NCBI GenBank assembly: GCA_024638225.1
Contig: JAHEKR010000006.1
Location: forward strand, 1 to 35,882
Source of the DNA: Flavobacteriaceae bacterium
Lineage (GTDB): Bacteria; Bacteroidota; Bacteroidia; Flavobacteriales; Flavobacteriaceae
Direction of reading: 5' to 3'
DNA length: 35,882 bases
Part shown: positions 8,097-16,926 of the stretch, in pieces
Layout of the letters: every line of letters begins with the position of its first letter
Position numbering within the stretch: the stretch's first letter is position 1
Position numbers and translations under genes: made by a program
The notes under the pieces: generated by a model
The model's input: the letters and a program-made list of their open reading frames with translations, nothing else
What the model was told of the DNA's origin: nothing
The model's database searches: none

Positions 8097-9535
8097 CTGA
8101 CGCGGGGGAAACGCAATTTAAAACAAGTACGCCGATTGGGATTGGAATCAAAATCTACCGTACCACCATAGGTTTCTACAATAGACTTAACCATACTAAG
8201 ACCAAGACCCATGCCGCTCGTTTTGGTCGTAAACATGGGTTCAAAAATACGTTCGCGCACCTCCTCAGAAATACCCTTTCCGTTGTCACATACTTCGAAA
8301 GTTAGCCAATTAGTGTCGGCATCAATACGTACTTCAATTTTGGGGTTAGCAATATCATTCGTTGCCTGAAGCGCATTGCTCAATAAATTATTGACCACAC
8401 GAACAAGCTGGGTGCTGTCGAGCTGGGCGTAGAGATTTTCATCAGCAACGTCTAAGGATATGTGTGCTTCTTTGTAGAGCTCCAGCGCTCGCTTGGCGGT
8501 TACCACTACATTTGTGCGCTCAGATTGGCCAGTAGGCATGGTTGCAAATTGAGAAAATGCAGATGCAATTGCGCTCATGGTATCGATTTGTTGGATTAAG
8601 GTTTGGCTAAACTCGTGTACCTCATCCTGCCATTCTGAAGAACCTTTACCAAACTGCTGTTCAAAATGTTGAATACTCAAACGCATTGGGGTAAGTGGGT
8701 TTTTTATCTCATGTGCTACCTGTTTGGCCATTTCACGCCAAGCTACTTCCCGTTGAGATTTGGCAAGCTCGGCAGCACTTTGCTCCAACTGATCTACCAT
8801 TTGATTATACGCATCCACCAGTGCAGAAATTTCCTTACTTGCATTGGTCAATTCAATCTTTGTGTTGGTCTTTGAAAGCCTTGTTTGGTTTAGTTTGATG
8901 CTGATGGTGTCCAAAGGTTGGGTGACATACGAAGAGACAAAAAAGGCCAAAATCAAAGCGATGATAAGCATAATGACATATACCTGAACCAAGCGCAATA
9001 AAAAGGCGTTGAGCTCCATGGAGCTCAACGAGTCGTCATCAAAATAAGGCACATAAATGATGGCCAGTGGAACTTCATTCTGATCAAAAATATAGAAATA
9101 GGACGACCGTGTTCGTATCCCTTCCTCGCTTCGAACATCAATGTACCGATCGTCTGGACGCTGTGCCAATTGGTGCAATACCTCCTCCGACAATGTTTGA
9201 ATCGGTAAAGGCTCCATGACTTGCCCTGAAGAAAGCAACTTACCCTCAAGGCTATACACCCTAAAATTAATATTAAGCACATCCGAAGTTTGCTGGATAT
9301 GGCCTGAAAAAATAGCCGCAATATTATCGGGGGTCACCTCAACACAACTTTCTTCAAACAGATAGGAGATGCGTTTTTTAAGCTGATTTTCTTTTCGTTC
9401 AAGACGTTGCTCGTGGTAGGTATTCGACTGTTCCCTGTACTGAAAAATAGTTACCCCAGCAATAAGCAAAGAGGCTACAAGCACCAGGAAAACAAGGGCT
9501 GTAAAAATTCGTGTGCGAAGAGAAAGCAAGCGCAT
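8093..9535 (-). CDS. Membrane sensor histidine kinase (NtrY-like)
   Basis: A 480-residue sensor kinase. Transmembrane helix 1 (about 10-31) and helix 2 (about 184-203) flank an extracytoplasmic sensor region of roughly 150 residues. A HAMP-like linker follows (about 204-255). The H box AHEIKNPLTPMRLS places the phospho-accepting histidine at 275. The N box (NNLLSNALQAT), G1 (DNGKGIS), F box (FEPMFTTK) and G2 (GMGLGLSM) are intact, so the ATPase should be functional. No response regulator is encoded nearby. It starts four bases after the hemJ stop, so it is probably transcribed with araC-hemH-hemJ, though a link to heme is only inferred from position. Confidence 0.92.
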   Translation of the reverse strand: MRLLSLRTRIFTALVFLVLVASLLIAGVTIFQYREQSNTYHEQRLERKENQLKKRISYLFEESCVEVTPDNIAAIFSGHIQQTSDVLNINFRVYSLEGKLLSSGQVMEPLPIQTLSEEVLHQLAQRPDDRYIDVRSEEGIRTRSSYFYIFDQNEVPLAIIYVPYFDDDSLSSMELNAFLLRLVQVYVIMLIIALILAFFVSSYVTQPLDTISIKLNQTRLSKTNTKIELTNASKEISALVDAYNQMVDQLEQSAAELAKSQREVAWREMAKQVAHEIKNPLTPMRLSIQHFEQQFGKGSSEWQDEVHEFSQTLIQQIDTMSAIASAFSQFATMPTGQSERTNVVVTAKRALELYKEAHISLDVADENLYAQLDSTQLVRVVNNLLSNALQATNDIANPKIEVRIDADTNWLTFEVCDNGKGISEEVRERIFEPMFTTKTSGMGLGLSMVKSIVETYGGTVDFDSNPNRRTCFKLRFPRVS

Positions 9536-9539
9536 AAAA

Positions 9540-10082
9540 CTACTGTTTAGGAGTTCGATATCGTTTGTACAGGCGAATACCTAGAACCAATAACAATGCC
9601 AAGCCGATTAATCCAAGGAGTCCAAAAATCCAATGAATGCTGTTCTTTAGAATCGCTAGGAAAACTACAGCAAATAGAATCAAGGTTGCGCCCTCATTCC
9701 AAAAGCGAAAAAAAACAGCAGTTCGCGACTGAGCGCCCAGAAAAAATTGTTTGTAAAGTTGGTATGTCTTTATGTGATATAGGATCAATAAAGCCACAAA
9801 GACAAGTTTTACTAACATCCACGACATAGCAAGTAAAATCGGGTTTAGGACTAGAAGCCAGACGGCAAACACCGTGGCCAGAATTGCTGACGGAACGGTA
9901 ATAATAACCCACAGGCGACGCATCATCAATAGTAGTTGCGGTCTTAAAATTTCAGCTTCTTCTTTGGGTCTTGCTTCAGCTTCGACCAAGTAAACCATTA
10001 GACGCGGAATATAAAACAAGCCTGCGAAATACGTAATTACGAAAATTAAGTGAAGGGCTTTTATGTAGTTATATGCGTCCAC
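9540..10082 (-). CDS. hemJ: Protoporphyrinogen IX oxidase, HemJ type
   Basis: A 180-residue membrane protein with four hydrophobic helices, matching the HemJ (UPF0093) family that oxidises protoporphyrinogen IX to protoporphyrin IX. The N-terminal pattern YIKALHLIFVITYFAGLFY contains the conserved His (His11), and Arg27 and the helix-3 Lys (Lys92, in MLVKL) are present. The start codon is GTG at 10082; the nearby ATG at 10089 is out of frame. It sits 38 bases after hemH, the next enzyme in the pathway, which strongly supports the HemJ call over a CopD-like copper protein. Confidence 0.9.
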   Translation of the reverse strand: MDAYNYIKALHLIFVITYFAGLFYIPRLMVYLVEAEARPKEEAEILRPQLLLMMRRLWVIITVPSAILATVFAVWLLVLNPILLAMSWMLVKLVFVALLILYHIKTYQLYKQFFLGAQSRTAVFFRFWNEGATLILFAVVFLAILKNSIHWIFGLLGLIGLALLLVLGIRLYKRYRTPKQ

Positions 10083-10120
10083 GTGTCATGAGTTGACCTA
10101 AAGGTACATTTTTTTAGGTA

Positions 10121-11140
10121 TTAGGAAGCCGTAGCCCATTCGTCGATCCAACGACTGAGCACATTTACCCAATCCTCACGGTCATTTATACAGGGAACAA
10201 CATGCATTTCATCTCCTCCCTTTTCCTCAAAATCTTCTTTGGCTTCCATGCCAATTTCCTCAAGTGTTTCCAAACAATCAGAAATAAAGGCAGGAGTGAC
10301 AACGGCCATGTTCTTTGTCCCGTTTTGAGCAAAATCTTCTACGGTTTTATCGGTATAGGGCCGCAACCATTTATCTCCAGCCAACCTTGACTGAAATGAC
10401 GTAGAAAAACTTCCAGGGCGCAATTCCAAATATTCCGCTACTTGCTTGGTTGTTTCGTAACATTGGTGACGGTAACAATAAGCATGCGCAGCCGAAGGGG
10501 TTTGGCAACAAGCACCATCAATTTTGCAGTGTGACTTGGTGACGTCTGATTTGCGAATATGTCGCTCTGGAACTCCGTGATAGGAAAACAACAAATGCTC
10601 CCATGATTTGTCTTGTAAATACTCCTGAATCGAGTGTGCTAGCACACGAATGTAGTCTGGATGATGATAAAAAGCAGGTAAATGGGTAAACCGCATATCG
10701 GGGTATTCCTGTGCGCGAATTTCCTCTGCCAACACCAAAATAGTCTCGGTAGTGGCCATAGCGTGCTGTGGGTAGAGTGGAATGAGTAATACTTCGTCTA
10801 CGCCTTTGTCGTGCAGTTCTTTTAAGCCCGTCGCAATAGAGGGTTGCCCGTAGCGCATCGCTAAGGATATGGGTACTGCCGTTTTTTTGGCGACTTTCGC
10901 TTGCAAACGTTCGGATAGCACAATTAGTGGAGACCCCTCATCCCACCAAATCTTTTTATATGCTTTTGCAGACTTGTTAGGCCGCGTGTTCAAAATGACC
11001 CCTTTGACCAAAAAAGTACGAAGCCATTTGGGAACATCAATAACGCGTTCGTCCATCAAAAATTCTTCTAAATAGGGCTTTACATCCTTGGGAGTAGGAC
11101 TTTTTGGTGAACCCAAATTCACCAGGAGGACTCCTTTCAT
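10121..11140 (-). CDS. hemH: Ferrochelatase
   Basis: A 339-residue enzyme that inserts Fe2+ into protoporphyrin IX, the last step to protoheme. The N-terminus (KGVLLVNLGSPKSP) is typical. SYHGVPERHI contains the catalytic His188, and a Glu pair follows in DCLETLEEIGMEAKED. Residues 205-227 contain five cysteines (Cys205, 211, 212, 222, 227), more than the enterobacterial enzyme has here; metal or Fe-S binding is possible but not shown. It follows the AraC gene by 15 bases and precedes hemJ, giving an araC-hemH-hemJ unit. Confidence 0.97.
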   Translation of the reverse strand: MKGVLLVNLGSPKSPTPKDVKPYLEEFLMDERVIDVPKWLRTFLVKGVILNTRPNKSAKAYKKIWWDEGSPLIVLSERLQAKVAKKTAVPISLAMRYGQPSIATGLKELHDKGVDEVLLIPLYPQHAMATTETILVLAEEIRAQEYPDMRFTHLPAFYHHPDYIRVLAHSIQEYLQDKSWEHLLFSYHGVPERHIRKSDVTKSHCKIDGACCQTPSAAHAYCYRHQCYETTKQVAEYLELRPGSFSTSFQSRLAGDKWLRPYTDKTVEDFAQNGTKNMAVVTPAFISDCLETLEEIGMEAKEDFEEKGGDEMHVVPCINDREDWVNVLSRWIDEWATAS

Positions 11141-11155
11141 AGCTTTAATTTTTCG

Positions 11156-12046
11156 TTACGAAGATACAGACAAAAGGTATTTTTTGGGCGTCGTTCCAAA
11201 CTTCTTTTTAAAGGCATCAATAAAATGGCTAGAATTGCTGTACCCCAGCTGCAAAGCTACCTCGTTTACGTTAAAAGAACCCGACCCTAAAAGTTGTCGG
11301 GCGTGATTCATTTTGTGATCCAATAAAAATTGATAAACGGTACTACCGTACAATTGCTTAAACCCTTCTTTTAGCTTTTTTAGACTAAGTCCTATTTCAT
11401 CCGAAAGTTCTTGCAGACTTGGTGGAGTTGTCATACGCTCCAAAATTATTTGCTTGGCATTGCGAATCTTACGAATATTTTCTTCATCGACCAAAAACGG
11501 GCACTCAGCCAAGTCTGTTGACTCAGTGGGGTTAAAGTACAAACTCAACAGCTCATAAACCTTCCCTTTCAGGTAGAGCCTGCTCATCAGCGCGTTGGGC
11601 TGATGGTGTAAAATTTGGCTTAACACCACTGCCATTGATGGAGTAATGATGTGATCTTTATAATATTTCTTATCGATATTTTCTTTCGACAAAAAGCTAA
11701 TTTGATCTGCTTCTTGTGAAAACAGACTGTGGAATTTTTTGATGGAAATAAGCACCGTAATCAGCTGTGTATTGGCGGCAACATCCAGTTGCATTGGCAA
11801 GTCACGTTGTGGATTGTAAAGCAACAGCACATGCTCATCCAATAGTGGTAATCGGTACGTTCCTTGATTAAAATTAAAGGTAGTACTACCTTTAAAACAA
11901 AAGTGAAACTGAATAAGGCTCGCGTCTACATGACGTACGATTGACTGGGAATCTGGTGAGCTATTGTCATACGTTAGCACCGAAAAGCCTTCCTCAATAA
12001 GTTGTTCTATCCGCGGACTTAGAGCGTTATTTTTCTTTAGCGCCAT
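11156..12046 (-). CDS. AraC-family transcriptional regulator of the heme locus
   Basis: A 296-residue regulator. The C-terminal ~100 residues form the paired helix-turn-helix domain of the AraC/XylS family (SLQELSDEIGLSLKKLKEGF, then VNEVALQLGYSNSSHFIDAFKKKFG). The N-terminal ~190 residues are a sensor domain with a cupin-like beginning; no ligand can be assigned. The ATG at 12046 is chosen over an in-frame start at 12082, because the -7 box at 12072-12079 would otherwise lie within the coding region. It is co-directional with hemH and hemJ and divergent from hemA across 155 bases, so control of both heme operons, perhaps in response to iron or heme, is a reasonable inference. Confidence 0.9.
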   Translation of the reverse strand: MALKKNNALSPRIEQLIEEGFSVLTYDNSSPDSQSIVRHVDASLIQFHFCFKGSTTFNFNQGTYRLPLLDEHVLLLYNPQRDLPMQLDVAANTQLITVLISIKKFHSLFSQEADQISFLSKENIDKKYYKDHIITPSMAVVLSQILHHQPNALMSRLYLKGKVYELLSLYFNPTESTDLAECPFLVDEENIRKIRNAKQIILERMTTPPSLQELSDEIGLSLKKLKEGFKQLYGSTVYQFLLDHKMNHARQLLGSGSFNVNEVALQLGYSNSSHFIDAFKKKFGTTPKKYLLSVSS

Positions 12047-12071
12047 AGGTAATTGTTTTACTACTATGAAA

Positions 12072-12079
12072 CAAAAATA
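12072..12079 (-). promoter_or_regulatory. -7 promoter element of the araC-hemH-hemJ unit
   Basis: On the minus strand this reads TATTTTTG, a perfect TAnnTTTG match, 25 bases before the chosen AraC start codon. The divergent hemA promoter uses the same octamer. Confidence 0.45.
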
Positions 12080-12132
12080 CAAAGAAAAAATGGCTTTTAA
12101 TGAGTGGTTTTACAATACCTGATAGCGTAACA

Positions 12133-12144
12133 AAAAGTACTTTT
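12133..12144. promoter_or_regulatory. Palindrome between araC and hemA, possible operator
   Basis: AAAAGTACTTTT is a perfect 12-base inverted repeat. It lies between the two divergent -7 boxes, near where the hemA -33 region should be. It may be a regulator binding site, but AraC proteins often bind direct repeats, so the assignment is speculative. Confidence 0.25.
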
Positions 12145-12172
12145 AGCGGTATTTTTTGTGTGTGCTGTATGC

Positions 12173-12180
12173 TATTTTTG
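12173..12180 (+). promoter_or_regulatory. -7 promoter element of the hemA operon
   Basis: TATTTTTG is a perfect TAnnTTTG match 21 bases before the hemA ATG. A TTTG at 12155-12158 could serve as the -33 element at a somewhat short spacing. Confidence 0.45.
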
Positions 12181-12201
12181 TCGTGCTAACAAAAACTAAA
12201 T

Positions 12202-13437
12202 ATGCCCGCACCGGAATTTTTTTTCTGTATAGGACTCAGCTATAAAAAAGCCGATGCTGCTCTCAGAGGTAAATTTAGTATTACTTCCAAATCAATTCCC
12301 TTTCTCCTCGAAGAAGCGCAAACCAAAGGCCTGGATGCATTGATGATTAGCTCTACATGTAATCGTACTGAATTATATGGAGAGGTTTCGGATCCACAAA
12401 TACTAATCGATCTCCTTTGCACTCATTCGCAAGGAACCCCAGAAGATTTTAAGGGCGTTGGTTTTACGCGTCGGGGTCAAGAAGCTATTGATCATTTGTT
12501 TCGTGTTGGAACAGGACTAGATAGTCAAATTCTTGGGGACTTCGAAATCATAGCACAACTCAAGCACAGCATTAAACTTTCCAAAAGGAATAACATGCTC
12601 AGCCCATTTATGGAGCGTCTCTTTAATGCCGTACTTCAAGCAAGTAAGCGCATCAAAACAGAAACCGAGCTCTCCTCTGGTGCCACCTCTGTTTCTTATG
12701 TTTCTGTTCGGTATATGTTGGATACAATAGATGATTTAGACAACAAAAAAATTGTGTTGTTTGGTGTGGGGAAAATTGGCAGAAACACTTGCGAAAACTT
12801 AGTCAAACACACCAAAAATAGCCACATTACACTTATCAATCGGACACGTGCGCGTGCTGATCAACTCGCTGGAAAATTTTCGATTGATGTAAAAGATTAC
12901 GCAGTTCTTCCTGTAGAAATTCGCAATGCTGATATTCTGGTCGTTGCTACCGGTGCAGAACAACCCACTATTTCCAAGGCACTTATTCACTCCGATAAGC
13001 ACCTGCTTATTTTGGATTTATCGATGCCCAAAAACGTTCACCCCAATGTTTTGGATTTACCTAATGTAACCTTATTGCACCTAGACGAGTTGTCTAAAAT
13101 GACGGACAAAACATTAGAAATGCGCAAGGTTCATATACCTAAAGCCAACGAGATTATTGCTGCAACCACTGCCGAGTTTAACCAATGGTTAGAGACAAGG
13201 AAATTTGCTCCTGCTCTTAGCGCTGTAAAGAAATTAATGAAAGATATCCAGCGTAAAGAGTTAGAGGTACAGCGCAAAAAGAATCCATCTTTTGACGATC
13301 AACAGGCGACCGTTGTTTCTGAAAAACTGATTCAAAAGCTGACAAACCGTATGGCAAATCAACTGCGCGAAAGTGACAACACCCACGAAAGCGTAAAGGC
13401 TTTGGAAAGTCTTTTCAATATATCTGTGCATGATTAG
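12202..13437 (+). CDS. hemA: Glutamyl-tRNA reductase
   Basis: A 411-residue NADPH-dependent enzyme that reduces glutamyl-tRNA to glutamate-1-semialdehyde, the first committed step of tetrapyrrole synthesis by the C5 route. The catalytic cysteine is Cys53 in STCNRTELYG. The NADPH-binding domain shows IVLFGVGKIGRNTCENL, and the C-terminal helical dimerisation domain is complete. It leads a six-gene plus-strand operon. Its last eight bases overlap the hemC start (ATGATTAG). HemL, the next enzyme, is not in the window. Confidence 0.97.
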   Translation: MPAPEFFFCIGLSYKKADAALRGKFSITSKSIPFLLEEAQTKGLDALMISSTCNRTELYGEVSDPQILIDLLCTHSQGTPEDFKGVGFTRRGQEAIDHLFRVGTGLDSQILGDFEIIAQLKHSIKLSKRNNMLSPFMERLFNAVLQASKRIKTETELSSGATSVSYVSVRYMLDTIDDLDNKKIVLFGVGKIGRNTCENLVKHTKNSHITLINRTRARADQLAGKFSIDVKDYAVLPVEIRNADILVVATGAEQPTISKALIHSDKHLLILDLSMPKNVHPNVLDLPNVTLLHLDELSKMTDKTLEMRKVHIPKANEIIAATTAEFNQWLETRKFAPALSAVKKLMKDIQRKELEVQRKKNPSFDDQQATVVSEKLIQKLTNRMANQLRESDNTHESVKALESLFNISVHD

Positions 13438-14320
13438 CCGGCTGCGTATTGGTACTCGCGGTAGTGCGCTTGCCCTTTGGCAGGCTCGCTGGGTGCAAAC
13501 TCTTCTCAATGCTACTGGTGCAAAAAGCGAGCTAGTTCCTATAGACGCTACAGGGGACAAAGAACTTCAAAAACCTTTGTACGAAATGGGGGTTCAAGGG
13601 ATTTTTACCAAAGAATTAGACCATGCGTTACTGGCAAAAAAAGTTGATTTGGCCGTGCATAGTATGAAAGACGTGCCTACACAACTTCCAGAAGGTATTG
13701 CAGCTGTATTTATCCCAAAACGTGGCCCTCATGCAGATGTATTCCTCACTGCAAACCCAAACTGGGAAAAAGAAAAAAGTGTCATTGCCACAAGTAGCCT
13801 AAGGCGTGCAGCACAATGGCGATATGCCTATCCCAACCACCAAATCACTGATATAAGGGGCAATGTCCCCACACGATTAAAAAAGCTAAAAGAAGGAAAC
13901 TTTGACGGTACGATAATGGCTCAGGCAGGACTTGTGCGGTTGGACATGCTCCCCAATAATGCAATCGTACTGGATTGGATGGTTTCTGCACCAGCACAAG
14001 GAGCAATACTAGTCACTGGTCTGGAGTCAAATAGAAAATTATGGGAACAGCTTAAAAAATTAAATCATACAGAAACCGAAAGCTGTGTTACGGAAGAACG
14101 CTCCTTTCTGCGAACCCTAGAAGGAGGATGTACAGCGCCTATTGGGGCTTACGCCTGTATTGAAAATAACAGAATGTATTTTAAGGGTTGCGTGTCGCAA
14201 AAAGACGGAACTAAACAGTTGCTTTTTGAAGAAGACTTCCCCCTAGATAAAAAGGAAATAGGACAACATGCAGCTATGAAACTCCTAAAGCTAGGCGCAA
14301 AACAATTAATCGATGGCTAA
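13430..14320 (+). CDS. hemC: Hydroxymethylbilane synthase (porphobilinogen deaminase)
   Basis: A 296-residue enzyme that joins four porphobilinogen units into hydroxymethylbilane. The N-terminus RIGTRGSALALWQA, the substrate-binding HSMKDVPTQLP and the double-Arg block TSSLRRAAQW are canonical. The dipyrromethane cofactor would attach to Cys234 in LEGGCTAPIGA. The start ATG at 13430 lies within the end of hemA (8-base overlap), and the stop overlaps the hemD start by another eight bases (ATGGCTAA), which suggests translational coupling. Confidence 0.97.
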   Translation: MISRLRIGTRGSALALWQARWVQTLLNATGAKSELVPIDATGDKELQKPLYEMGVQGIFTKELDHALLAKKVDLAVHSMKDVPTQLPEGIAAVFIPKRGPHADVFLTANPNWEKEKSVIATSSLRRAAQWRYAYPNHQITDIRGNVPTRLKKLKEGNFDGTIMAQAGLVRLDMLPNNAIVLDWMVSAPAQGAILVTGLESNRKLWEQLKKLNHTETESCVTEERSFLRTLEGGCTAPIGAYACIENNRMYFKGCVSQKDGTKQLLFEEDFPLDKKEIGQHAAMKLLKLGAKQLIDG

Positions 14321-14984
14321 GCCACTTATATTGTCAACCAAAATCCTATCCCCTGAAGCGCGGGAACGTATTCTTCAGGCGGATATCGCTTATGTGGAAT
14401 ACAATGCCATAGAATCTAAAGAAGTGCATTTTGAGGTACCTCTGCCCCATGATTATGTGGTTTTGAGTAGCCAAAATGCAACCAAAATTGTGTTGAAACA
14501 CATAGATTGGCTTGGCAATAAAAAGCTGCTTTGTGTAGGAAAATCATCCGAAATGCTTTTAACAAAAAAAGGCTATAAAACGGTAAAAATGGCCCATAAT
14601 ATGTCAGAATTGGTCGATTTTATTGAAAAATTACCCAAAAATGCTTCTTTTTTACATTTTTGTGGAAACCAAAGATTATCCCTTTTGGCAACAAAAATGA
14701 CTCTTTGGAAGCGAAAGTTTAGCGAAACGGTTGTCTATCACACACACACAAACATACAGCGTTTTGAAAGTGCCGCTGATGCACTGCTTTTTTTTAGTCC
14801 AAGTGCTGTCAAAAGCCATGAACAACTCCATGACCTAAGCAAGAGCATTTGCTTTTGTATTGGAGAAACAACAGCAAGGGCATTTGAGCAACAACCAAAA
14901 GAAATTCGCGTGGTCAACAATCCGAGTATAGATTTGGTCGTTGCCAAGGCTGTCCACTATTTTAAAACAAAACAACATGCTTAA
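14313..14984 (+). CDS. hemD: Uroporphyrinogen-III synthase
   Basis: A 223-residue protein expected to close and rearrange hydroxymethylbilane into uroporphyrinogen III. HemD sequences are poorly conserved, so much of the call rests on position between hemC and hemE. Supporting signs are the length, the two-domain alpha/beta pattern, a segment reading [17 protein letters not shown], and [13 protein letters not shown] near the C-terminus, both typical of the family. Eight-base overlaps join it to hemC and to hemE (ATGCTTAA). Confidence 0.9.
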   Translation: MAKPLILSTKILSPEARERILQADIAYVEYNAIESKEVHFEVPLPHDYVVLSSQNATKIVLKHIDWLGNKKLLCVGKSSEMLLTKKGYKTVKMAHNMSELVDFIEKLPKNASFLHFCGNQRLSLLATKMTLWKRKFSETVVYHTHTNIQRFESAADALLFFSPSAVKSHEQLHDLSKSICFCIGETTARAFEQQPKEIRVVNNPSIDLVVAKAVHYFKTKQHA

Positions 14985-16002
14985 AAACGACTTATTACTG
15001 CGTGCTTTAGCAGGCGAGTCCTTAACTCGACCTCCTGTATGGATGATGCGACAAGCGGGGCGTTACCTGCCCGATTTTATGAAATTAAAAGCTAAGTATG
15101 ATTTTTTTACGCGCTGCCAAACACCAGAGCTTGCCACTGAAATCACGGTAATGCCCATCGACCAAATAGGGACTGACGCTGCTATCTTATTCTCCGATAT
15201 TTTAGTGATTCCGCAAGCGATGGATATCGCTGTGGAAATGAAAGATGGTGTGGGTCCATGGTTGCCCAACCCCATTCGAGCTGCCAAAGATGTAGCCAAT
15301 GTAGTGGTGCCCGATGTAACGGATCGATTGCATTATGTTTTTGAAGCCATCAAACAAACCAAAAAAGTGCTGGACAATCGTGTTCCGCTTATTGGATTTG
15401 CTGGATCTCCCTGGACCATTTTGTGTTATGCCGTACAAGGGCAAGGGTCAAAAAACTTTGACCTGGCAAAGTCATTTTGTTTTTCCCAGCCTGAAGCTGC
15501 GCATCAGCTTCTACAAAAAATCACAGACACCACCATTGCCTATTTAAAACAAAAAGTTGCTGCTGGTGTAGATGTCGTTCAGTTGTTTGACTCTTGGGGT
15601 GGCATGCTTGGTGAGGACGATTACCAAACCTTTTCTTGGCAGTATATGCAGCAAATCATAGACGCGCTTAAAAGTAAAACCAAGGTAATTGCTTTTGCTA
15701 AAGGTTGTTGGTTTGCTTTACCGATAATGGCGCGTTCTGGTGTGCATGCGCTAGGAATTGATTGGACATGTTCGGCGCGTAACGCCCGATACCTAAGCGG
15801 TGGCCAGCTTACCTTGCAAGGAAATTTTGATCCCGCACGCTTATTGTCTCCAATTCCAGAAATTGAAAAACTTGCCCGCAAGATGATAGATGATTTTGGC
15901 GTGCAAAACTACATTGCCAACCTAGGGCATGGAATATTACCCAACGTACCCGTGGACCATGCAAAGGCTTTTGTCAATGCCATTAAATCCTACAATTCCT
16001 AA
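14977..16002 (+). CDS. hemE: Uroporphyrinogen decarboxylase
   Basis: A 341-residue enzyme that removes four carboxyl groups from uroporphyrinogen III to give coproporphyrinogen III. The N-terminal signature [14 protein letters not shown] holds the substrate-binding Arg25 and Arg29, the catalytic Asp74 lies in LFSDILVIP, and [10 protein letters not shown] is intact. The ATG at 14977 is preferred over an upstream in-frame start at 14941 because it aligns with family N-termini and creates the same 8-base overlap seen at the other hem junctions. Confidence 0.97.
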   Translation: MLKNDLLLRALAGESLTRPPVWMMRQAGRYLPDFMKLKAKYDFFTRCQTPELATEITVMPIDQIGTDAAILFSDILVIPQAMDIAVEMKDGVGPWLPNPIRAAKDVANVVVPDVTDRLHYVFEAIKQTKKVLDNRVPLIGFAGSPWTILCYAVQGQGSKNFDLAKSFCFSQPEAAHQLLQKITDTTIAYLKQKVAAGVDVVQLFDSWGGMLGEDDYQTFSWQYMQQIIDALKSKTKVIAFAKGCWFALPIMARSGVHALGIDWTCSARNARYLSGGQLTLQGNFDPARLLSPIPEIEKLARKMIDDFGVQNYIANLGHGILPNVPVDHAKAFVNAIKSYNS

Positions 16003-16013
16003 ATCTATTTGTT

Positions 16014-16919
16014 ATGAAAACCCAATTCACTACATACATAAAAGCCCTACAAAACAATATTACCAATGGTCTTGAACAAGAAGATGGTTTCGCGCATTTC
16101 CAAGAAGATAAATGGACGCGCCCAGGTGGAGGCGGGGGCATAACCCGTGTACTCGAGAACGGTGCTATTTTTGAAAAAGGAGGCGTGAATAGCTCCGAAG
16201 TTTTTGGAAAACTTCCAGCTTCCATGCAACAGCAACTCAACGTAACACATGACGATTTTTTTGCCTGTGGTATTAGTTTGGTACTACATCCGAAAAATCC
16301 AATGGTGCCTACAGTACATGCCAACTTTCGGTATTTTGAATTGTACGATGAAAACAAAAATGTTGTCGATCAATGGTTTGGCGGCGGTCTAGACCTTACC
16401 CCCTACTATCTTTTTGATGAGGATGCGATCCACTTTCACCAAACTTGCAAAACTGTTTGTGATGCACACGACACGAATTTTTATCCAAGCTTTAAAAAAA
16501 AGTGCGATGCTTATTTTTGGAATCACCACAGGGATGAAGCCCGTGGCATAGGTGGTCTGTTTTTTGACTACTGCCGACCCAATAAGCAACATGCTTTAGA
16601 AAGCTGGTTTGCGTTTGTTACCGATATGGGCGATGCTTTTCTAAAGGCTTACCTACCTATTGTTCAAAAACGCAAAAATATGTTGTATACTGAGCCCCAA
16701 CGAAAGTGGCAGGAATTAAGGCGAGGGCGTTATGTCGAGTTTAATTTAGTTCACGACAAAGGAACCCTTTTTGGCTTAAAAACGAAAGGCCGTATCGAAA
16801 GTATTTTGATGAGCTTGCCTCCTCGTGTACAATGGGCCTATGATGTTCATCCAGAAAAAAGTTCAGAAGAGGAACGATTAATTAATGTATTAAAAACCCC
16901 CAAAGAGTGGGTAAACTAA
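16014..16919 (+). CDS. hemF: Oxygen-dependent coproporphyrinogen III oxidase
   Basis: A 301-residue enzyme that converts coproporphyrinogen III to protoporphyrinogen IX using O2. Family blocks are intact: WTRPGGGGGITRV, VDQWFGGGLDLTPYY, HRDEARGIGGLFFDY and RGRYVEFNLVHDKGT. The choice of the aerobic HemF over the radical-SAM HemN in the main operon fits an aerobic lifestyle. It starts 11 bases after hemE and ends seven bases before hemB. Confidence 0.97.
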   Translation: MKTQFTTYIKALQNNITNGLEQEDGFAHFQEDKWTRPGGGGGITRVLENGAIFEKGGVNSSEVFGKLPASMQQQLNVTHDDFFACGISLVLHPKNPMVPTVHANFRYFELYDENKNVVDQWFGGGLDLTPYYLFDEDAIHFHQTCKTVCDAHDTNFYPSFKKKCDAYFWNHHRDEARGIGGLFFDYCRPNKQHALESWFAFVTDMGDAFLKAYLPIVQKRKNMLYTEPQRKWQELRRGRYVEFNLVHDKGTLFGLKTKGRIESILMSLPPRVQWAYDVHPEKSSEEERLINVLKTPKEWVN

Positions 16920-16926
16920 AAATAAG

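Noticed and set aside
9540-10082. CopD-type copper resistance protein
   Set aside because: The conserved His/Arg/Lys pattern and the position after hemH fit HemJ better.
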